Shown here one piece after another: positions 48,405 to 57,268 of a DNA stretch of 64,000 bases. A program made the translations under genes and the position numbers. A model generated the notes under the pieces. That model had not been told where the DNA came from and did no database searches. It worked only from the letters and a program-made list of their open reading frames with translations. The stretch lies in NCBI RefSeq assembly GCF_000012365.1, contig NC_007651.1, forward strand, positions 620,001 through 684,000, in the 5' to 3' direction. Position 1 is the stretch's first letter. Every line of letters begins with the position of its first letter. This stretch comes from Burkholderia thailandensis E264. GTDB taxonomy: Bacteria > Pseudomonadota > Gammaproteobacteria > Burkholderiales > Burkholderiaceae.

Positions 48405-50120
48405 TCAGCTGCGGCGGCGCAGCCGCGGGCCGAATGCGAAGCCGAATGCGAGCAGCAGCAGCGACATCGCGAGCACCGTCGCGTTGCCGCTCGTCACGTA
48501 CGGCGTGCGCCCGGCGGTGCCCTCGATCCGCACGTCGAGCGAGCCGATCGTGAATGGCTTCAGCCGACCGATCACGCGGCCGTGCGCGTCGATCGCGGCC
48601 GTCATCCCGGTGTTCGTCGCGCGCAGCATCGGCCGGCCCGTTTCCAGCGAGCGCATTCGCGCGATCTGCAGATGCTGGTCGAGCGCGATCGTGTCGCCGA
48701 ACCACGCGAGGTTCGTCACGTTGACGAGCACGCCGGGCGACACCGGGTTGTCGCGGATCGTCGCCGCGATCTCCTCGCCGAAGATGTCTTCGTAGCAGAC
48801 GTCGGCCATCACCGGCTGATTGCGCACGATGAACGGCTGCTGGACCGGCGCGCCGCGCGCGAAATCGCCGAGCGGCATCTTCATCAGGTCGACGAACCAG
48901 TGAAAGCCCCAGGGGATGAACTCGCCGAACGGCACCAGATGGTGCTTGTCGTAGCGGTAGATGTCGCGCGAATGCGGCGTCACGCCGTACAGGCTGTTCG
49001 TATAGTCGACGATCCGTCCGTCGTTCGTCACGGTGCCGCCCACCGCGCCGAACAGCACCGCCGTGTCGGTCGCGTCGCTGAAATTGCGCACCGCGCGCGC
49101 GAATGGCTCGGGCAGTTCCTGGATCAGCACCGCGATCGCGGTCTCGGGCGTGACGACGAGATCGGCGGGTTTCTCGGTGATCATCTTCTGGTACATCGCG
49201 ATCGCCGCCTGGATGCCCGCTTCCTCGAACTTGATGTCCTGCTTCACGTTGCCCTGCAGCAGGCGCACCGTGAGCGGCGCGTTCGCGGGCACCGTCCACG
49301 GCACGAGTGCGAGCAGCGGGCCGAGCGCGACGAGCGCGGCGGCCGTGAGCGCCGGCGCGGCGACGCGCGGCGAGCGCAATGCAAGCGGCACGGCGCCGGC
49401 CGGCGCGTCGGTTCGGCCGTTTCCGCCGCCGTTGTTGCGATCGCCGCCGAGACCGTTGCTGCCTTCGCGCGCGCGCGCGATCGCCTGCACGCCGAGCGCC
49501 GCGATGAGCGCGAGCACCCAGCCGATCCCGTAGACGCCGACGATCGACGCGTAGCCGGCGAGCGGCCCGTCGACCTGCGCGTAGCCGCTCGCGAGCCACG
49601 GAAAGCCGGTGAGCACGGTGCCGCGCAGCCATTCGCCGACGGCCCACGCGCTCGCGAACGCGAACGCGCCGTGCCAGGTCGGCGAGAACGGGCGCGGGTC
49701 GGCCGCCTTGCCGTTTCGCGCATGTCCCGCGCAGAACGACCAGAGCCCCGCCGAGAACGCCGGATAGATCGACAGGTACAGGCAGAACAAGACGAGCGCG
49801 CCGCCCGCGAGCGGCGCGGCCATCTCTCCGTATACGTGCATGCTGATGTAGAGCCACCAGATGCCGCTGATGAAGTTGCCGAAGCCGAACGCGCCGCCCG
49901 TGGCCGCCGCGTGCTTCCAGCTCGTCGTGCGCGTGAGCTGCGCGAATAGCCATGCGAATACGGCGAGCTGCAGCCAGCCGCCATGCGGCGTCGGCGCGAA
50001 GGTCAGCGTGTTGGCCGCGCCCGCGAGGAGCGCGGACGGATAGTGCCAGATGGGCAGCGCACGGCCGGCGGCCGTTGGGGAGACGCTCGATTGCGAGCGG
50101 GTCGAGATCGGTTCGGCCAT
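48405..50120 (-). CDS. lnt: Apolipoprotein N-acyltransferase
   Basis: A 571-residue inner-membrane enzyme that adds the third acyl chain to lipoproteins. About eight N-terminal hydrophobic segments are followed by a nitrilase-fold domain with the catalytic triad E326 (VTPETA), K392 ([11 protein letters not shown]) and C442 ([10 protein letters not shown]). It is slightly longer than E. coli Lnt (512) owing to an Asn/Gly-rich insert near residue 225. It starts 41 bases after corC. Confidence 0.95.
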   Translation of the reverse strand: MAEPISTRSQSSVSPTAAGRALPIWHYPSALLAGAANTLTFAPTPHGGWLQLAVFAWLFAQLTRTTSWKHAAATGGAFGFGNFISGIWWLYISMHVYGEMAAPLAGGALVLFCLYLSIYPAFSAGLWSFCAGHARNGKAADPRPFSPTWHGAFAFASAWAVGEWLRGTVLTGFPWLASGYAQVDGPLAGYASIVGVYGIGWVLALIAALGVQAIARAREGSNGLGGDRNNGGGNGRTDAPAGAVPLALRSPRVAAPALTAAALVALGPLLALVPWTVPANAPLTVRLLQGNVKQDIKFEEAGIQAAIAMYQKMITEKPADLVVTPETAIAVLIQELPEPFARAVRNFSDATDTAVLFGAVGGTVTNDGRIVDYTNSLYGVTPHSRDIYRYDKHHLVPFGEFIPWGFHWFVDLMKMPLGDFARGAPVQQPFIVRNQPVMADVCYEDIFGEEIAATIRDNPVSPGVLVNVTNLAWFGDTIALDQHLQIARMRSLETGRPMLRATNTGMTAAIDAHGRVIGRLKPFTIGSLDVRIEGTAGRTPYVTSGNATVLAMSLLLLAFGFAFGPRLRRRS

Positions 50121-50161
50121 GCGTTGCGTCGAAGGAACGGGTTGGGGAGTGCGGCGGCGCG

Positions 50162-51049
50162 TCAGTCTTCGCCGGCCGAGCCGCTGCGCCGGCCGGCGAG
50201 CGGCGCGCGGCGCACGAGCAGCACGTGGATCTGGCGGGCGTCGCCGCGCTGGATCTCGAACAGCAGGTCGCCCAGGCGCACTTTCTCGCCGCGATGCGGG
50301 ACGCGGCCGAAATGGTGCGTGATGAGGCCGCCGATCGTGTCGACTTCCTCGTCGGAGAAATCGGTGCCGAACGTTTCGTTGAACTGCTCGATCTCGGTCA
50401 GCGCGCGCACGCGGTAGCGGCCGTCGGGCGCGGCGATGATGTTGCCGGCTTCCTCGTCGAAGTCGTACTCGTCCTCGATGTCGCCGACGATCTGTTCGAG
50501 CACGTCCTCGATCGTGATGAGGCCCGCGACCCCGCCGTATTCGTCGACGACGATCGCGAGATGGTTGCGGTTCACGCGGAAATCGTGCAGCAGCACGTTC
50601 AGCCGCTTCGATTCGGGGATGAAGACGGCGGGGCGCAGCATTCCGCGCACGTCGAATTCCTCTTCCGCGTAGAAGCGCAGCAGATCCTTCGCGAGCAGCA
50701 CGCCGATCACGTTGTCGCGGTTGTCTTCGTATACCGGATACCGCGAGTGCGCTTTCTCGAGCACGAACGGGATGAAATCCTCGGGCTTGTCGGCGATGTT
50801 GAGCGCGTCCATCTGCGCGCGGGGCACCATGATGTCGCGTGCGCACAGGTCGGATACCTGGAACACGCCCTCGATCATCGACAGCGAATCGGCGTCGATC
50901 AGGTTGCGTTCGTGCGCATCCTGGAGGATTTCGAGGAGCTCGGCCCGCGAGTCGGGCTCGGGCGAGATGAAGTCGGTCAGGCGCTCGAGCAGCGAGCGCT
51001 TTTCATGCGGTTTGTCGGAGGATTTTCGACTGGGATACGAATCGTTCAT
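50162..51049 (-). CDS. corC: HlyC/CorC family protein with CBS domains (YbeX)
   Basis: A 295-residue cytosolic protein. A pair of CBS domains (about 75-195) starts at CARDIMVPRAQMDAL, and a CorC_HlyC domain (about 210-285) follows. In E. coli the homologue YbeX is linked to magnesium/cobalt efflux and to ribosome metabolism. The ATG at 51049 (NDSYPSRKSSDKPHEKRS) is preferred to one 12 codons upstream. It stands before lnt as usual but is separated from ybeY by chaC and 440 non-coding bases. Confidence 0.9.
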   Translation of the reverse strand: MNDSYPSRKSSDKPHEKRSLLERLTDFISPEPDSRAELLEILQDAHERNLIDADSLSMIEGVFQVSDLCARDIMVPRAQMDALNIADKPEDFIPFVLEKAHSRYPVYEDNRDNVIGVLLAKDLLRFYAEEEFDVRGMLRPAVFIPESKRLNVLLHDFRVNRNHLAIVVDEYGGVAGLITIEDVLEQIVGDIEDEYDFDEEAGNIIAAPDGRYRVRALTEIEQFNETFGTDFSDEEVDTIGGLITHHFGRVPHRGEKVRLGDLLFEIQRGDARQIHVLLVRRAPLAGRRSGSAGED

Positions 51050-51489
51050 GGTGGTGCGCCCCGCGAATCGGGAGCGCGCTGTCACGGAATAGGCAAGGAT
51101 ACACCAAGGTCGTGGCGCGTCCGTGTCGGCGGATGCGCGCGTGCCGAAGCGGCGTGTCGCGCGATTCCGGCCGGGCGGCGCGGCCTGCGGGCGTGGCTCT
51201 CATCGTAGCGCAGAAACACCCGTGCGGGCAGCGACGGAAAAAAGCGGCGGATGCGAAGCGGCGCGCGTGGCGGGCGGATTGGCGGGGAGCCGAGCCTCGG
51301 GGCCGGCGCAGCCGGCGCGAGGTGGTGCGAGAGGCGGTGTGCGGCGGCATTGGGCGGCAAGCGCTGGCCGTTTGGCGGCATCCGATGCTGCGCGTTCGGC
51401 GCGCCGCACGGCGCACGGCCGCCCGTCGCGCCGCTCGTAAGCGTTCGCCGCCGGCCGCCGGTTTCGAAGGTTTCAGCCTCCGACGGCGG
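51050..51489. other. 440-base gap between chaC and corC with no gene seen
   Basis: Open frames here are short, arginine-rich shadows. The only notable elements are a minus-strand copy of a 12-base box (51096-51107) and a TACGAT at about 51200 that could be a -10 on the minus strand. The rest is GC-rich and featureless. Confidence 0.6.
51096..51107 (-). promoter_or_regulatory. 12-bp element shared by corC and ybeY, copy at corC
   Basis: On the minus strand this reads TTGGTGTATCCT, ending 47 bases before the corC start. The identical 12-mer lies before ybeY. TATCCT could serve as a -10 hexamer, giving corC its own promoter after the chaC insertion. Confidence 0.5.
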
Positions 51490-52122
51490 CTACCGGCAGC
51501 GTGCGAGCAGCGCTTCGAGCGCGCGGTCGGGCATTCCGCTGTCGCGCAACGCAGCGACGGTGCGGCTCACGTAGTCGAGCGTCGTGCCGTAGCGGCCGCT
51601 CGCGCAGCCGAACACGGCCTTCACGACGTCGTCGGTCAGCTTGCCGGTGTAGGTCGGCACGTCGCGCCGCATCACGAACGCGAGCGCGCTGACCCGCTCG
51701 CCGCCCGCGAGCGCGCACGGCAGCCACGCGGGCCGGTACGAGCCCATCGCCATCTCGCGCCGCCACAGCGCCTCGAGGTGCGGCATCGCGGTGCCGCCGG
51801 CGAGCCGGAACGCGAGTCCCGTGCACGAGCCGCCGCGGTCGAGCGCGAGCACGAGCCCCGGCTGCTCCGGCGTGCCGCGGTTCACGCGCGACCACAGGTA
51901 GAGCCCGCGGTGGTAGCCGTGGACTTTCCCGCGCAGCGCCTCGACGGCCGGCATCCCCGGGTTCCAGATGAGCGAGCCATAGCCGAACAGCCATAGATCG
52001 CTCGTGCGATCCCAGCCGGCGAGCGTCGCGTCGAGCGACGCGGCGAGCTCGTCGTCGCTCAGGTAGCGCGCTTCGCCGAGCGATGGAGGATAGGGGCAGC
52101 GGGCGGGGGCGGGGCGGCTCAC
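51490..52122 (-). CDS. ChaC-family gamma-glutamylcyclotransferase
   Basis: A protein of about 210 residues. WLFGYGSLIWNPGMPAVEALRG is the ChaC nucleotide-like pocket, and RGTPEQPGLVLALDRGGSCTGLAFRL follows. ChaC enzymes split glutathione into 5-oxoproline and Cys-Gly. GTG 52122 is the first in-frame start before the conserved region; upstream there is only non-family sequence overlapping ybeY. The gene lies 38 bases after ybeY on the same strand, interrupting the usual ybeY-corC order. Confidence 0.88.
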   Translation of the reverse strand: MSRPAPARCPYPPSLGEARYLSDDELAASLDATLAGWDRTSDLWLFGYGSLIWNPGMPAVEALRGKVHGYHRGLYLWSRVNRGTPEQPGLVLALDRGGSCTGLAFRLAGGTAMPHLEALWRREMAMGSYRPAWLPCALAGGERVSALAFVMRRDVPTYTGKLTDDVVKAVFGCASGRYGTTLDYVSRTVAALRDSGMPDRALEALLARCR

Positions 52123-52160
52123 GGCGGGCGGGTCGGGCGGGTCGTGCGGCGCGGCGCGAA

Positions 52161-52958
52161 TCAGCGGTACGGATTCGGGAAGCCGAGCTTCGCGAGGATG
52201 TCGATTTCGAGCGCTTCCATCTCGGCCGCGTCCTCCTCGCCGCGCTCGTGGTCGTAGCCCTGCGCGTGCAGCGCGCCGTGCACGAGCAGATGCGCGTAAT
52301 GCGCGACGAGCGTCTTGCCCTGTTCGCGCGCTTCCTTTTCGACGACGGGGCAGCACAGCACGAGATCCGCGACCGTGACGCCGTCCGGCTCCTCGCCGTA
52401 CGCGAAGGTGAGCACGTTCGTCGCGTAGTCCTTGTGCCGATAACTGTGGTTGAGCGTGCGTCCCTCGTCGGCGCCGACGAAGCGCACGGTGAACTGCGCG
52501 TCGGAGAAGATCGCGGGCTCGAGCCATTCGGCGATCACCTTGCGCTTGGGCAGCGACCTGCGCTGCGCGTCGCCGATCTCGTCGCCGTACTGAACCGCGA
52601 GGTCGAGCTCGGGCTCGCGGTTCGGCGCGTCTTCGCCCGCATCGTCCGTCGCGTCGTGGGCGAAGTCGGGGTTCTCGTCGGCGCCGGCTTCGACCGTCAC
52701 GCTGTCATAGTGCTCGGGGCGCAGCGCGATCGTCGCGCGCAGCGACGGGTCCGTGTGCTGCGCGACGATCGCGACGGCCGCGTCGCCCGAGCTGCCGGAC
52801 AGGTCGAACATCAGGCTGCGGCCGTCGGCGAAGTCGACGCGCAGCGCCTGTGCTTCGACCGTCTTGACTTTGCCTTTCGCATCGAACAGCGACAGGCGGG
52901 GAAACTCGGGTTGCGCCGCTTCGGCGCGTGCGGACTTGGAGGAACGGGACGATTTCAT
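52161..52958 (-). CDS. ybeY: Endoribonuclease YbeY (16S rRNA maturation) with N-terminal extension
   Basis: A 265-residue protein. The metal-binding motif is H227-x3-H231-x5-H237 in [11 protein letters not shown], and the YbeY domain spans about 112-260. E. coli YbeY has 155 residues, so some 105 residues precede the domain. That part looks like a folded segment (about 22-90, [20 protein letters not shown] onward) and then an acidic linker (92-115). A start at the GTG of residue 87 would give about 179 residues. The ATG at 52958 is kept because the codon pattern stays gene-like throughout. Confidence 0.85.
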   Translation of the reverse strand: MKSSRSSKSARAEAAQPEFPRLSLFDAKGKVKTVEAQALRVDFADGRSLMFDLSGSSGDAAVAIVAQHTDPSLRATIALRPEHYDSVTVEAGADENPDFAHDATDDAGEDAPNREPELDLAVQYGDEIGDAQRRSLPKRKVIAEWLEPAIFSDAQFTVRFVGADEGRTLNHSYRHKDYATNVLTFAYGEEPDGVTVADLVLCCPVVEKEAREQGKTLVAHYAHLLVHGALHAQGYDHERGEEDAAEMEALEIDILAKLGFPNPYR

Positions 52959-53539
52959 CACGTTGACGTCGGTTTGAACGCGGTTGAGGATACACCAAAC
53001 GGACGAGCGCCCGGAGGGCGTTTCGCGGGGCGTCGCGGATGGGGGAGGGGCCGGCGCGCGGCGGTTCGGGGTACTTGTCGGGCGGCGGCCCGGACGGTGG
53101 TTGGCGGGCGGCTTCGGCGATGCATGGCCCGCATGCGACGACGGTTCGTTCGACGTGCGCGTGATCGCGCGGCCGCGCGTCATCGCTCGGATGCCGAACC
53201 GGTGCGCGCGAACGGAGCGCAGTGGCTGCCGAAGCGGGGCGGAATCGGCGAGCGGGGTGCCTGCAGGGTCGGTATTTCGCCGACCGCGCGCCGCGAGGGG
53301 GGCGATTTCGATCGATACTGCGCAGGCGCTCGGATGCACGTCCACGCGAGCGAGGCGACTCGTCGGCCCGATGGATTGATGGACCGGGCGATTCGGCCGA
53401 GTGACCGGGCAGCCAGGCCGCCGAACGACGCGAAGCGGACGCCGCGCGCCGCGTGCGCGGCCCGTTGCCCGCATCGCGCGACCGCCGGCGCGCATCGATC
53501 GCGTCGGCCCGATCGTTTCCCCCGGACGGCCCGCGCGGC
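52959..53539. other. 581-base gap between phoH and ybeY with no gene seen
   Basis: In most relatives phoH and ybeY nearly touch. Here the gap has only short Arg/Pro-rich frames with no conserved look. It holds the 12-base box at 52987-52998 and loosely repeated GACCGGGC segments near 53380-53412. It may contain an unrecognised RNA or simply be decayed DNA. Confidence 0.55.
52987..52998 (-). promoter_or_regulatory. 12-bp element shared by corC and ybeY, copy at ybeY
   Basis: On the minus strand TTGGTGTATCCT ends 29 bases before the ybeY ATG, identical to the copy before corC. Its position suits a -10 region with a short leader. Confidence 0.5.
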
Positions 53540-54616
53540 TTACTCGTCCTTGTGCTGCGCGTGGAACTCGTCGTAAGCCTCGACGATTCGCGCGACGAGC
53601 GGATGCCGGACCACGTCCGCGCTCGTAAAGCGCGTGAGCGCGATGCCGCGCACGCCGCCCAGCACCTGCTGCGCCTCGACGAGCCCGCTCTTGTGCCCGC
53701 GCGGCAGGTCCACCTGGCTCGTGTCGCCCGTGACGACCGCCTTCGAGCCGAAGCCGATCCGCGTGAGGAACATCTTCATCTGCTCGGGCGTCGTGTTCTG
53801 CGCCTCGTCGAGGATGATGAACGCGTGGTTCAGCGTGCGGCCGCGCATGTACGCGAGCGGCGCGATCTCGATCATCTGCCGCTCGAACATCTTCGCGGTC
53901 TTGTCGAAGCCGAGCAGGTCGTACAGCGCGTCGTACAGCGGCCGCAGGTACGGATCGACCTTCTGCGCGAGGTCGCCCGGCAGGAAGCCGAGCCGCTCGC
54001 CCGCCTCGACGGCCGGGCGCGTCAGCACGATGCGCTTGACCTGGTCGCGCTCGAGCGCGTCGACCGCGCACGCGACCGCGAGATACGTCTTGCCGGTGCC
54101 CGCCGGCCCGACGCCGAACGTGACGTCGTGAGACAGGATCTGCTTCAGATATTCGCGCTGCGCGGGGGTGCGGCCGCGCAGGTCGGCGCGGCGCGTGTAG
54201 AGCTTCGGCGCCGCCTCGTCGGCATGCGGCTCGTCGCCGATGCGCACGACGGGCTCGTCGAACGGATGGTCCGGATCGCCGCGAAAGCGCACGTCGACTT
54301 CCGGCTGGCCGCTGCCGTCACCGTTGCCGTTGCCGTTGCGCCGCGGGTTGCCTGGATGGCGCGCCTCGACGAGCGCGAGCTGGATGTCGTCGACCGACAG
54401 CGGATCGCGCGCGCGGTTGTAGAAGTCCTCGAGCGCCGCGAGCGCGATTCGCGCGCCGCGGCCGCGAATTGCGATCCGGTGGCCGCGGCGCGACAGCGTC
54501 ACGTCGAGCGCCTGTTCGATCTGCCGCAGATTTTCGTCGAGCGGGCCGCAGAGGTTCGCGAGGCGCGCGTTGTCGTCGCGCGGCGCGGTGAATTCCAGTG
54601 CTTGTGCAGTTTTCAA
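53540..54616 (-). CDS. phoH: PhoH-like ATPase (YbeZ)
   Basis: A 358-residue cytosolic ATPase. Walker [20 protein letters not shown] lies near 165, and Walker [25 protein letters not shown] lies near 265. The N-terminal KH-like region ends in an Asn/Gly-repeat linker ([12 protein letters not shown] near 97). YbeZ works with YbeY in rRNA and ribosome quality control. It starts 23 bases after miaB. Confidence 0.93.
   Translation of the reverse strand: MKTAQALEFTAPRDDNARLANLCGPLDENLRQIEQALDVTLSRRGHRIAIRGRGARIALAALEDFYNRARDPLSVDDIQLALVEARHPGNPRRNGNGNGDGSGQPEVDVRFRGDPDHPFDEPVVRIGDEPHADEAAPKLYTRRADLRGRTPAQREYLKQILSHDVTFGVGPAGTGKTYLAVACAVDALERDQVKRIVLTRPAVEAGERLGFLPGDLAQKVDPYLRPLYDALYDLLGFDKTAKMFERQMIEIAPLAYMRGRTLNHAFIILDEAQNTTPEQMKMFLTRIGFGSKAVVTGDTSQVDLPRGHKSGLVEAQQVLGGVRGIALTRFTSADVVRHPLVARIVEAYDEFHAQHKDE
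54321..54338 (-). repeat. Hexamer repeat in phoH linker
   Basis: Three CCGTTG hexamers (plus-strand view) stand in a row and encode the NGNGNG linker of PhoH, with a related CCGTCA before them. Changes in copy number would stay in frame. Confidence 0.75.
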
Positions 54617-54639
54617 AGTGGCGTCGGGTTCCGGTAGCT

Positions 54640-56013
54640 TCAGTGCGTGGCGGCGCTCGCGTCGTCGTGCGCGAGCACGAGCTCGCCGCGCAGCGAGTGC
54701 GGATACGCGTGATTGATCTTCACGTCGATCATCTGGCCGATCAGGCGCGCGTGCGCCGTGAGCGGCGCGGGGAAATTCACGACCCGGTTGTTCTCGGTGC
54801 GGCCTGCGAGCTCGTTCGGGTCCTTGCGCGACGGCCCCTCGACGAGGATTCGCTCGACCTTGCCGAGCATCGACTGGCTGATCCTCGCGACGTTCTCCTC
54901 GATCGTCGCCTGCAGATGTTGCAGGCGCTCGAGCTTGACCTCGCGCGGCGTGTCGTCGGCGAGGTTCGCGGCCGGCGTGCCGGGGCGCGGGCTGTAGATG
55001 AACGAGAAGCTCGTGTCGTAGCTCATCTCGTGAACGAGCGCCATCGTCTTGTCGAAGTCGGCCTCGGTCTCGCCGGGGAAGCCCACGATGATGTCCGTCG
55101 ACAGCGACAGGTTCGGGCGGATCGCGCGCAGCTTGCGGATCAGCGATTTGTATTCGAGCACCGTGTAGCCGCGCTTCATCGCCATCAGAATGCGGTCCGA
55201 GCCGTGCTGCACGGGCAGGTGCAGATGGTCGACGAGCTTCGGCACCTTCGCGTACACGTCGAGCAGGCGCTGCGTGAATTCCTTCGGATGCGACGTCGTG
55301 TAGCGGATCCGCTCGATGCCGGGGATGTCGGCGACGTATTCGATGAGCGTCGCGAAATCGGCGATCTCGTGCGCGCCCGCCGTCAGCGCGCCCCGGTATG
55401 CGTTCACGTTCTGGCCGAGCAGCGTGACTTCGCGCACGCCCTGATCGGCGAGGCCCGCGATCTCGGTCAGCACGTCGTCGAGCGGGCGCGAGACTTCGTC
55501 GCCGCGCGTGTACGGCACGACGCAGTAGCTGCAGTATTTCGAGCAGCCTTCCATGATCGACACGAACGCGCTCGGGCCTTCGACGCGCGCGGGCGGCAGG
55601 TGGTCGAACTTCTCGATTTCGGGGAACGTGATGTCGACCTGCGCGCGGCCGCTTTCGCGGCGCGCGTCGATCATCTGCGGCAGGCGGTGCAGCGTCTGCG
55701 GGCCGAACACGAGGTCGACGTACGGCGCGCGCGCGACGATCGACGCGCCTTCCTGGCTCGCGACGCAGCCGCCGACGCCGATCAGCAGATCCGGCTTCGC
55801 CTCCTTGAGCTCGCGCACGCGTCCGAGATCGGAGAACACCTTCTCCTGGGCCTTTTCGCGCACCGAGCAGGTGTTGAACAGGATGATGTCCGCGTCTTCC
55901 GGGCTGTCGGTCTTTTCCAGCCCTTCGGCGGCGTTGAGCACGTCGACCATCTTGTCCGAGTCGTACTCGTTCATCTGGCAGCCGAAGGTTTTTACGTAAA
56001 CTTTCTTGGTCAT
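54640..56013 (-). CDS. miaB: tRNA-2-methylthio-N6-dimethylallyladenosine synthase
   Basis: A 457-residue radical-SAM methylthiotransferase acting on i6A37 of tRNA. The auxiliary cluster cysteines are C12, C49 and C83, and the radical-SAM cluster cysteines are C157, C161 and C164 (GCSKYCSYC). A C-terminal TRAM domain (about 380-445) binds RNA. It is the first gene of the miaB-phoH-ybeY locus, preceded by 177 non-coding bases. Confidence 0.97.
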   Translation of the reverse strand: MTKKVYVKTFGCQMNEYDSDKMVDVLNAAEGLEKTDSPEDADIILFNTCSVREKAQEKVFSDLGRVRELKEAKPDLLIGVGGCVASQEGASIVARAPYVDLVFGPQTLHRLPQMIDARRESGRAQVDITFPEIEKFDHLPPARVEGPSAFVSIMEGCSKYCSYCVVPYTRGDEVSRPLDDVLTEIAGLADQGVREVTLLGQNVNAYRGALTAGAHEIADFATLIEYVADIPGIERIRYTTSHPKEFTQRLLDVYAKVPKLVDHLHLPVQHGSDRILMAMKRGYTVLEYKSLIRKLRAIRPNLSLSTDIIVGFPGETEADFDKTMALVHEMSYDTSFSFIYSPRPGTPAANLADDTPREVKLERLQHLQATIEENVARISQSMLGKVERILVEGPSRKDPNELAGRTENNRVVNFPAPLTAHARLIGQMIDVKINHAYPHSLRGELVLAHDDASAATH

Positions 56014-56190
56014 GAGGATTCGCCGTTCGCAGTGGTTGACCTGGGGGCGTCGTTCAAAATGAATCAGGGGGACGGACCGGCGCGCCGCCAGCCGCGCGAT
56101 GCACGCGCCGCATACGGGAAGATGTCGCCGGGAAAGCCTTCCATTATAGCTTTTCGAGCCCCGGCGGGCGGCGGCCGCGCGCGAGCGTCG

Positions 56191-57123
56191 TTACCGGCAC
56201 GCGTTCAACAGATCCTCGAGCGCCTTTTCCTCTTGCGCGAAGCGCTCGACGAGAAAATCGAGCAGCACCCGCACGCGCGGCGCCATGTAGCGCTTGCTGT
56301 GATGGATCGCGTGCAGCGGCGCGTCCTGGTGCCGCCACTCGGGCAGCAGCACCTTGAGCCGGCCCGCGCGAACGTCGCGGGCGACGTCCCAGATCGATTT
56401 CAGCGCGATTCCGTGGCCGCGGATCGTCCATTCGCGCGTGAAGCCGCCGTCGTTCGTCTCGTGCGCGTTCGCGAGCGGCACCGTGTAGGTCTGCGTATCG
56501 CCGCCGCGCGTGAAGCGCCAGACGTTGATCGGTCCCGATGCGACCGTGATCACGTTGCATGGAAAGCGGGCCAGATCGTGCGGGTCCTTCGGCGTGCCGT
56601 ACTTGTCGACGAACGCGGGCGACGCGCACAGCACGCGCCGGTTCGCCGCGAGCGGCCGCGCGATCAGCGCGCCGTCGGGCGGCGCGGCGAAACGGATCGC
56701 GAGATCGATCTCGTCCTGCCACAGATTCGACGACGAATCCGACGCCGTCACCGAGAACGTCACGTCCGGATAGCGCGCGTTGAATTCGTCGAGCCAGTCG
56801 AGCAGCTGATTGCGCCCGAAATCCGCGGTGGACGACAGCCGCACCTTGCCGCTCACGACGTTGCGCCCTTCCTGCAGCATCGCGTCCGCGTCGTCGAGCG
56901 CCTGCAGCGCTTGCCGGCAGCAGTTCAGGTACAGGCGGCCCTCGTCGGTGAGCCGCAGCCGCCGCGTCGAGCGTTCGAACAGGCGCGTCGATACCTGCGC
57001 CTCCAGCTTCGCGAGCCGCGCGCTCGCGGCGGCGGGCGTGAGGTTCAGCTTGCGCCCGGCGGCCGACAGGCTGCCGAGCTCCGCTGCCTCGACGAACAAG
57101 CGGATGTCGCCCAGTCGATCCAT
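56191..57123 (-). CDS. LysR family transcriptional regulator
   Basis: A 310-residue LysR protein. The N-terminal winged helix-turn-helix (about 5-62) contains LFVEAAELGSLSAAGRKLNLTPAAASARLAKLEAQ, and the rest is a periplasmic-binding-fold ligand domain. The ATG at 57123 (MDRLGDIRLF) is preferred to one 11 codons upstream. It is divergent from an MFS exporter gene across 145 bases and probably controls it. The inducer is unknown. Confidence 0.9.
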   Translation of the reverse strand: MDRLGDIRLFVEAAELGSLSAAGRKLNLTPAAASARLAKLEAQVSTRLFERSTRRLRLTDEGRLYLNCCRQALQALDDADAMLQEGRNVVSGKVRLSSTADFGRNQLLDWLDEFNARYPDVTFSVTASDSSSNLWQDEIDLAIRFAAPPDGALIARPLAANRRVLCASPAFVDKYGTPKDPHDLARFPCNVITVASGPINVWRFTRGGDTQTYTVPLANAHETNDGGFTREWTIRGHGIALKSIWDVARDVRAGRLKVLLPEWRHQDAPLHAIHHSKRYMAPRVRVLLDFLVERFAQEEKALEDLLNACR

Positions 57124-57129
57124 GCGATT

Positions 57130-57146
57130 TTCAGAAAATTTTTGAA
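57130..57146. promoter_or_regulatory. LysR-type operator candidate
   Basis: TTCAGAAAATTTTTGAA is a near-perfect palindrome in a strikingly AT-rich patch (57127-57185) between the divergent lysR and MFS genes. A wider TTTTTGA...TCAAAAA inverted pair surrounds it on the right. Both fit LysR tetramer binding. Confidence 0.5.
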
Positions 57147-57268
57147 AATGATTCAAATGCTACGCCAATTATCAAAAATCTTCGGATTCGGGACAATGCG
57201 CGCTCGTCTGACCTTTTGATGCGGTGCGGCACGGGCCGCGCCGCATCCGTCCCGCATCGGAGCGTCCC

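Noticed and set aside
53401..53628. Small plus-strand gene in the phoH-ybeY gap
   Set aside because: It is arginine-rich, has no ribosome site and runs into the 3' end of phoH on the opposite strand.
52161..54071. One long minus-strand protein running from inside phoH through ybeY
   Set aside because: The part upstream of residue 1 of YbeY crosses phoH in another frame and a non-coding gap, and is Pro/Arg-rich without conserved features.
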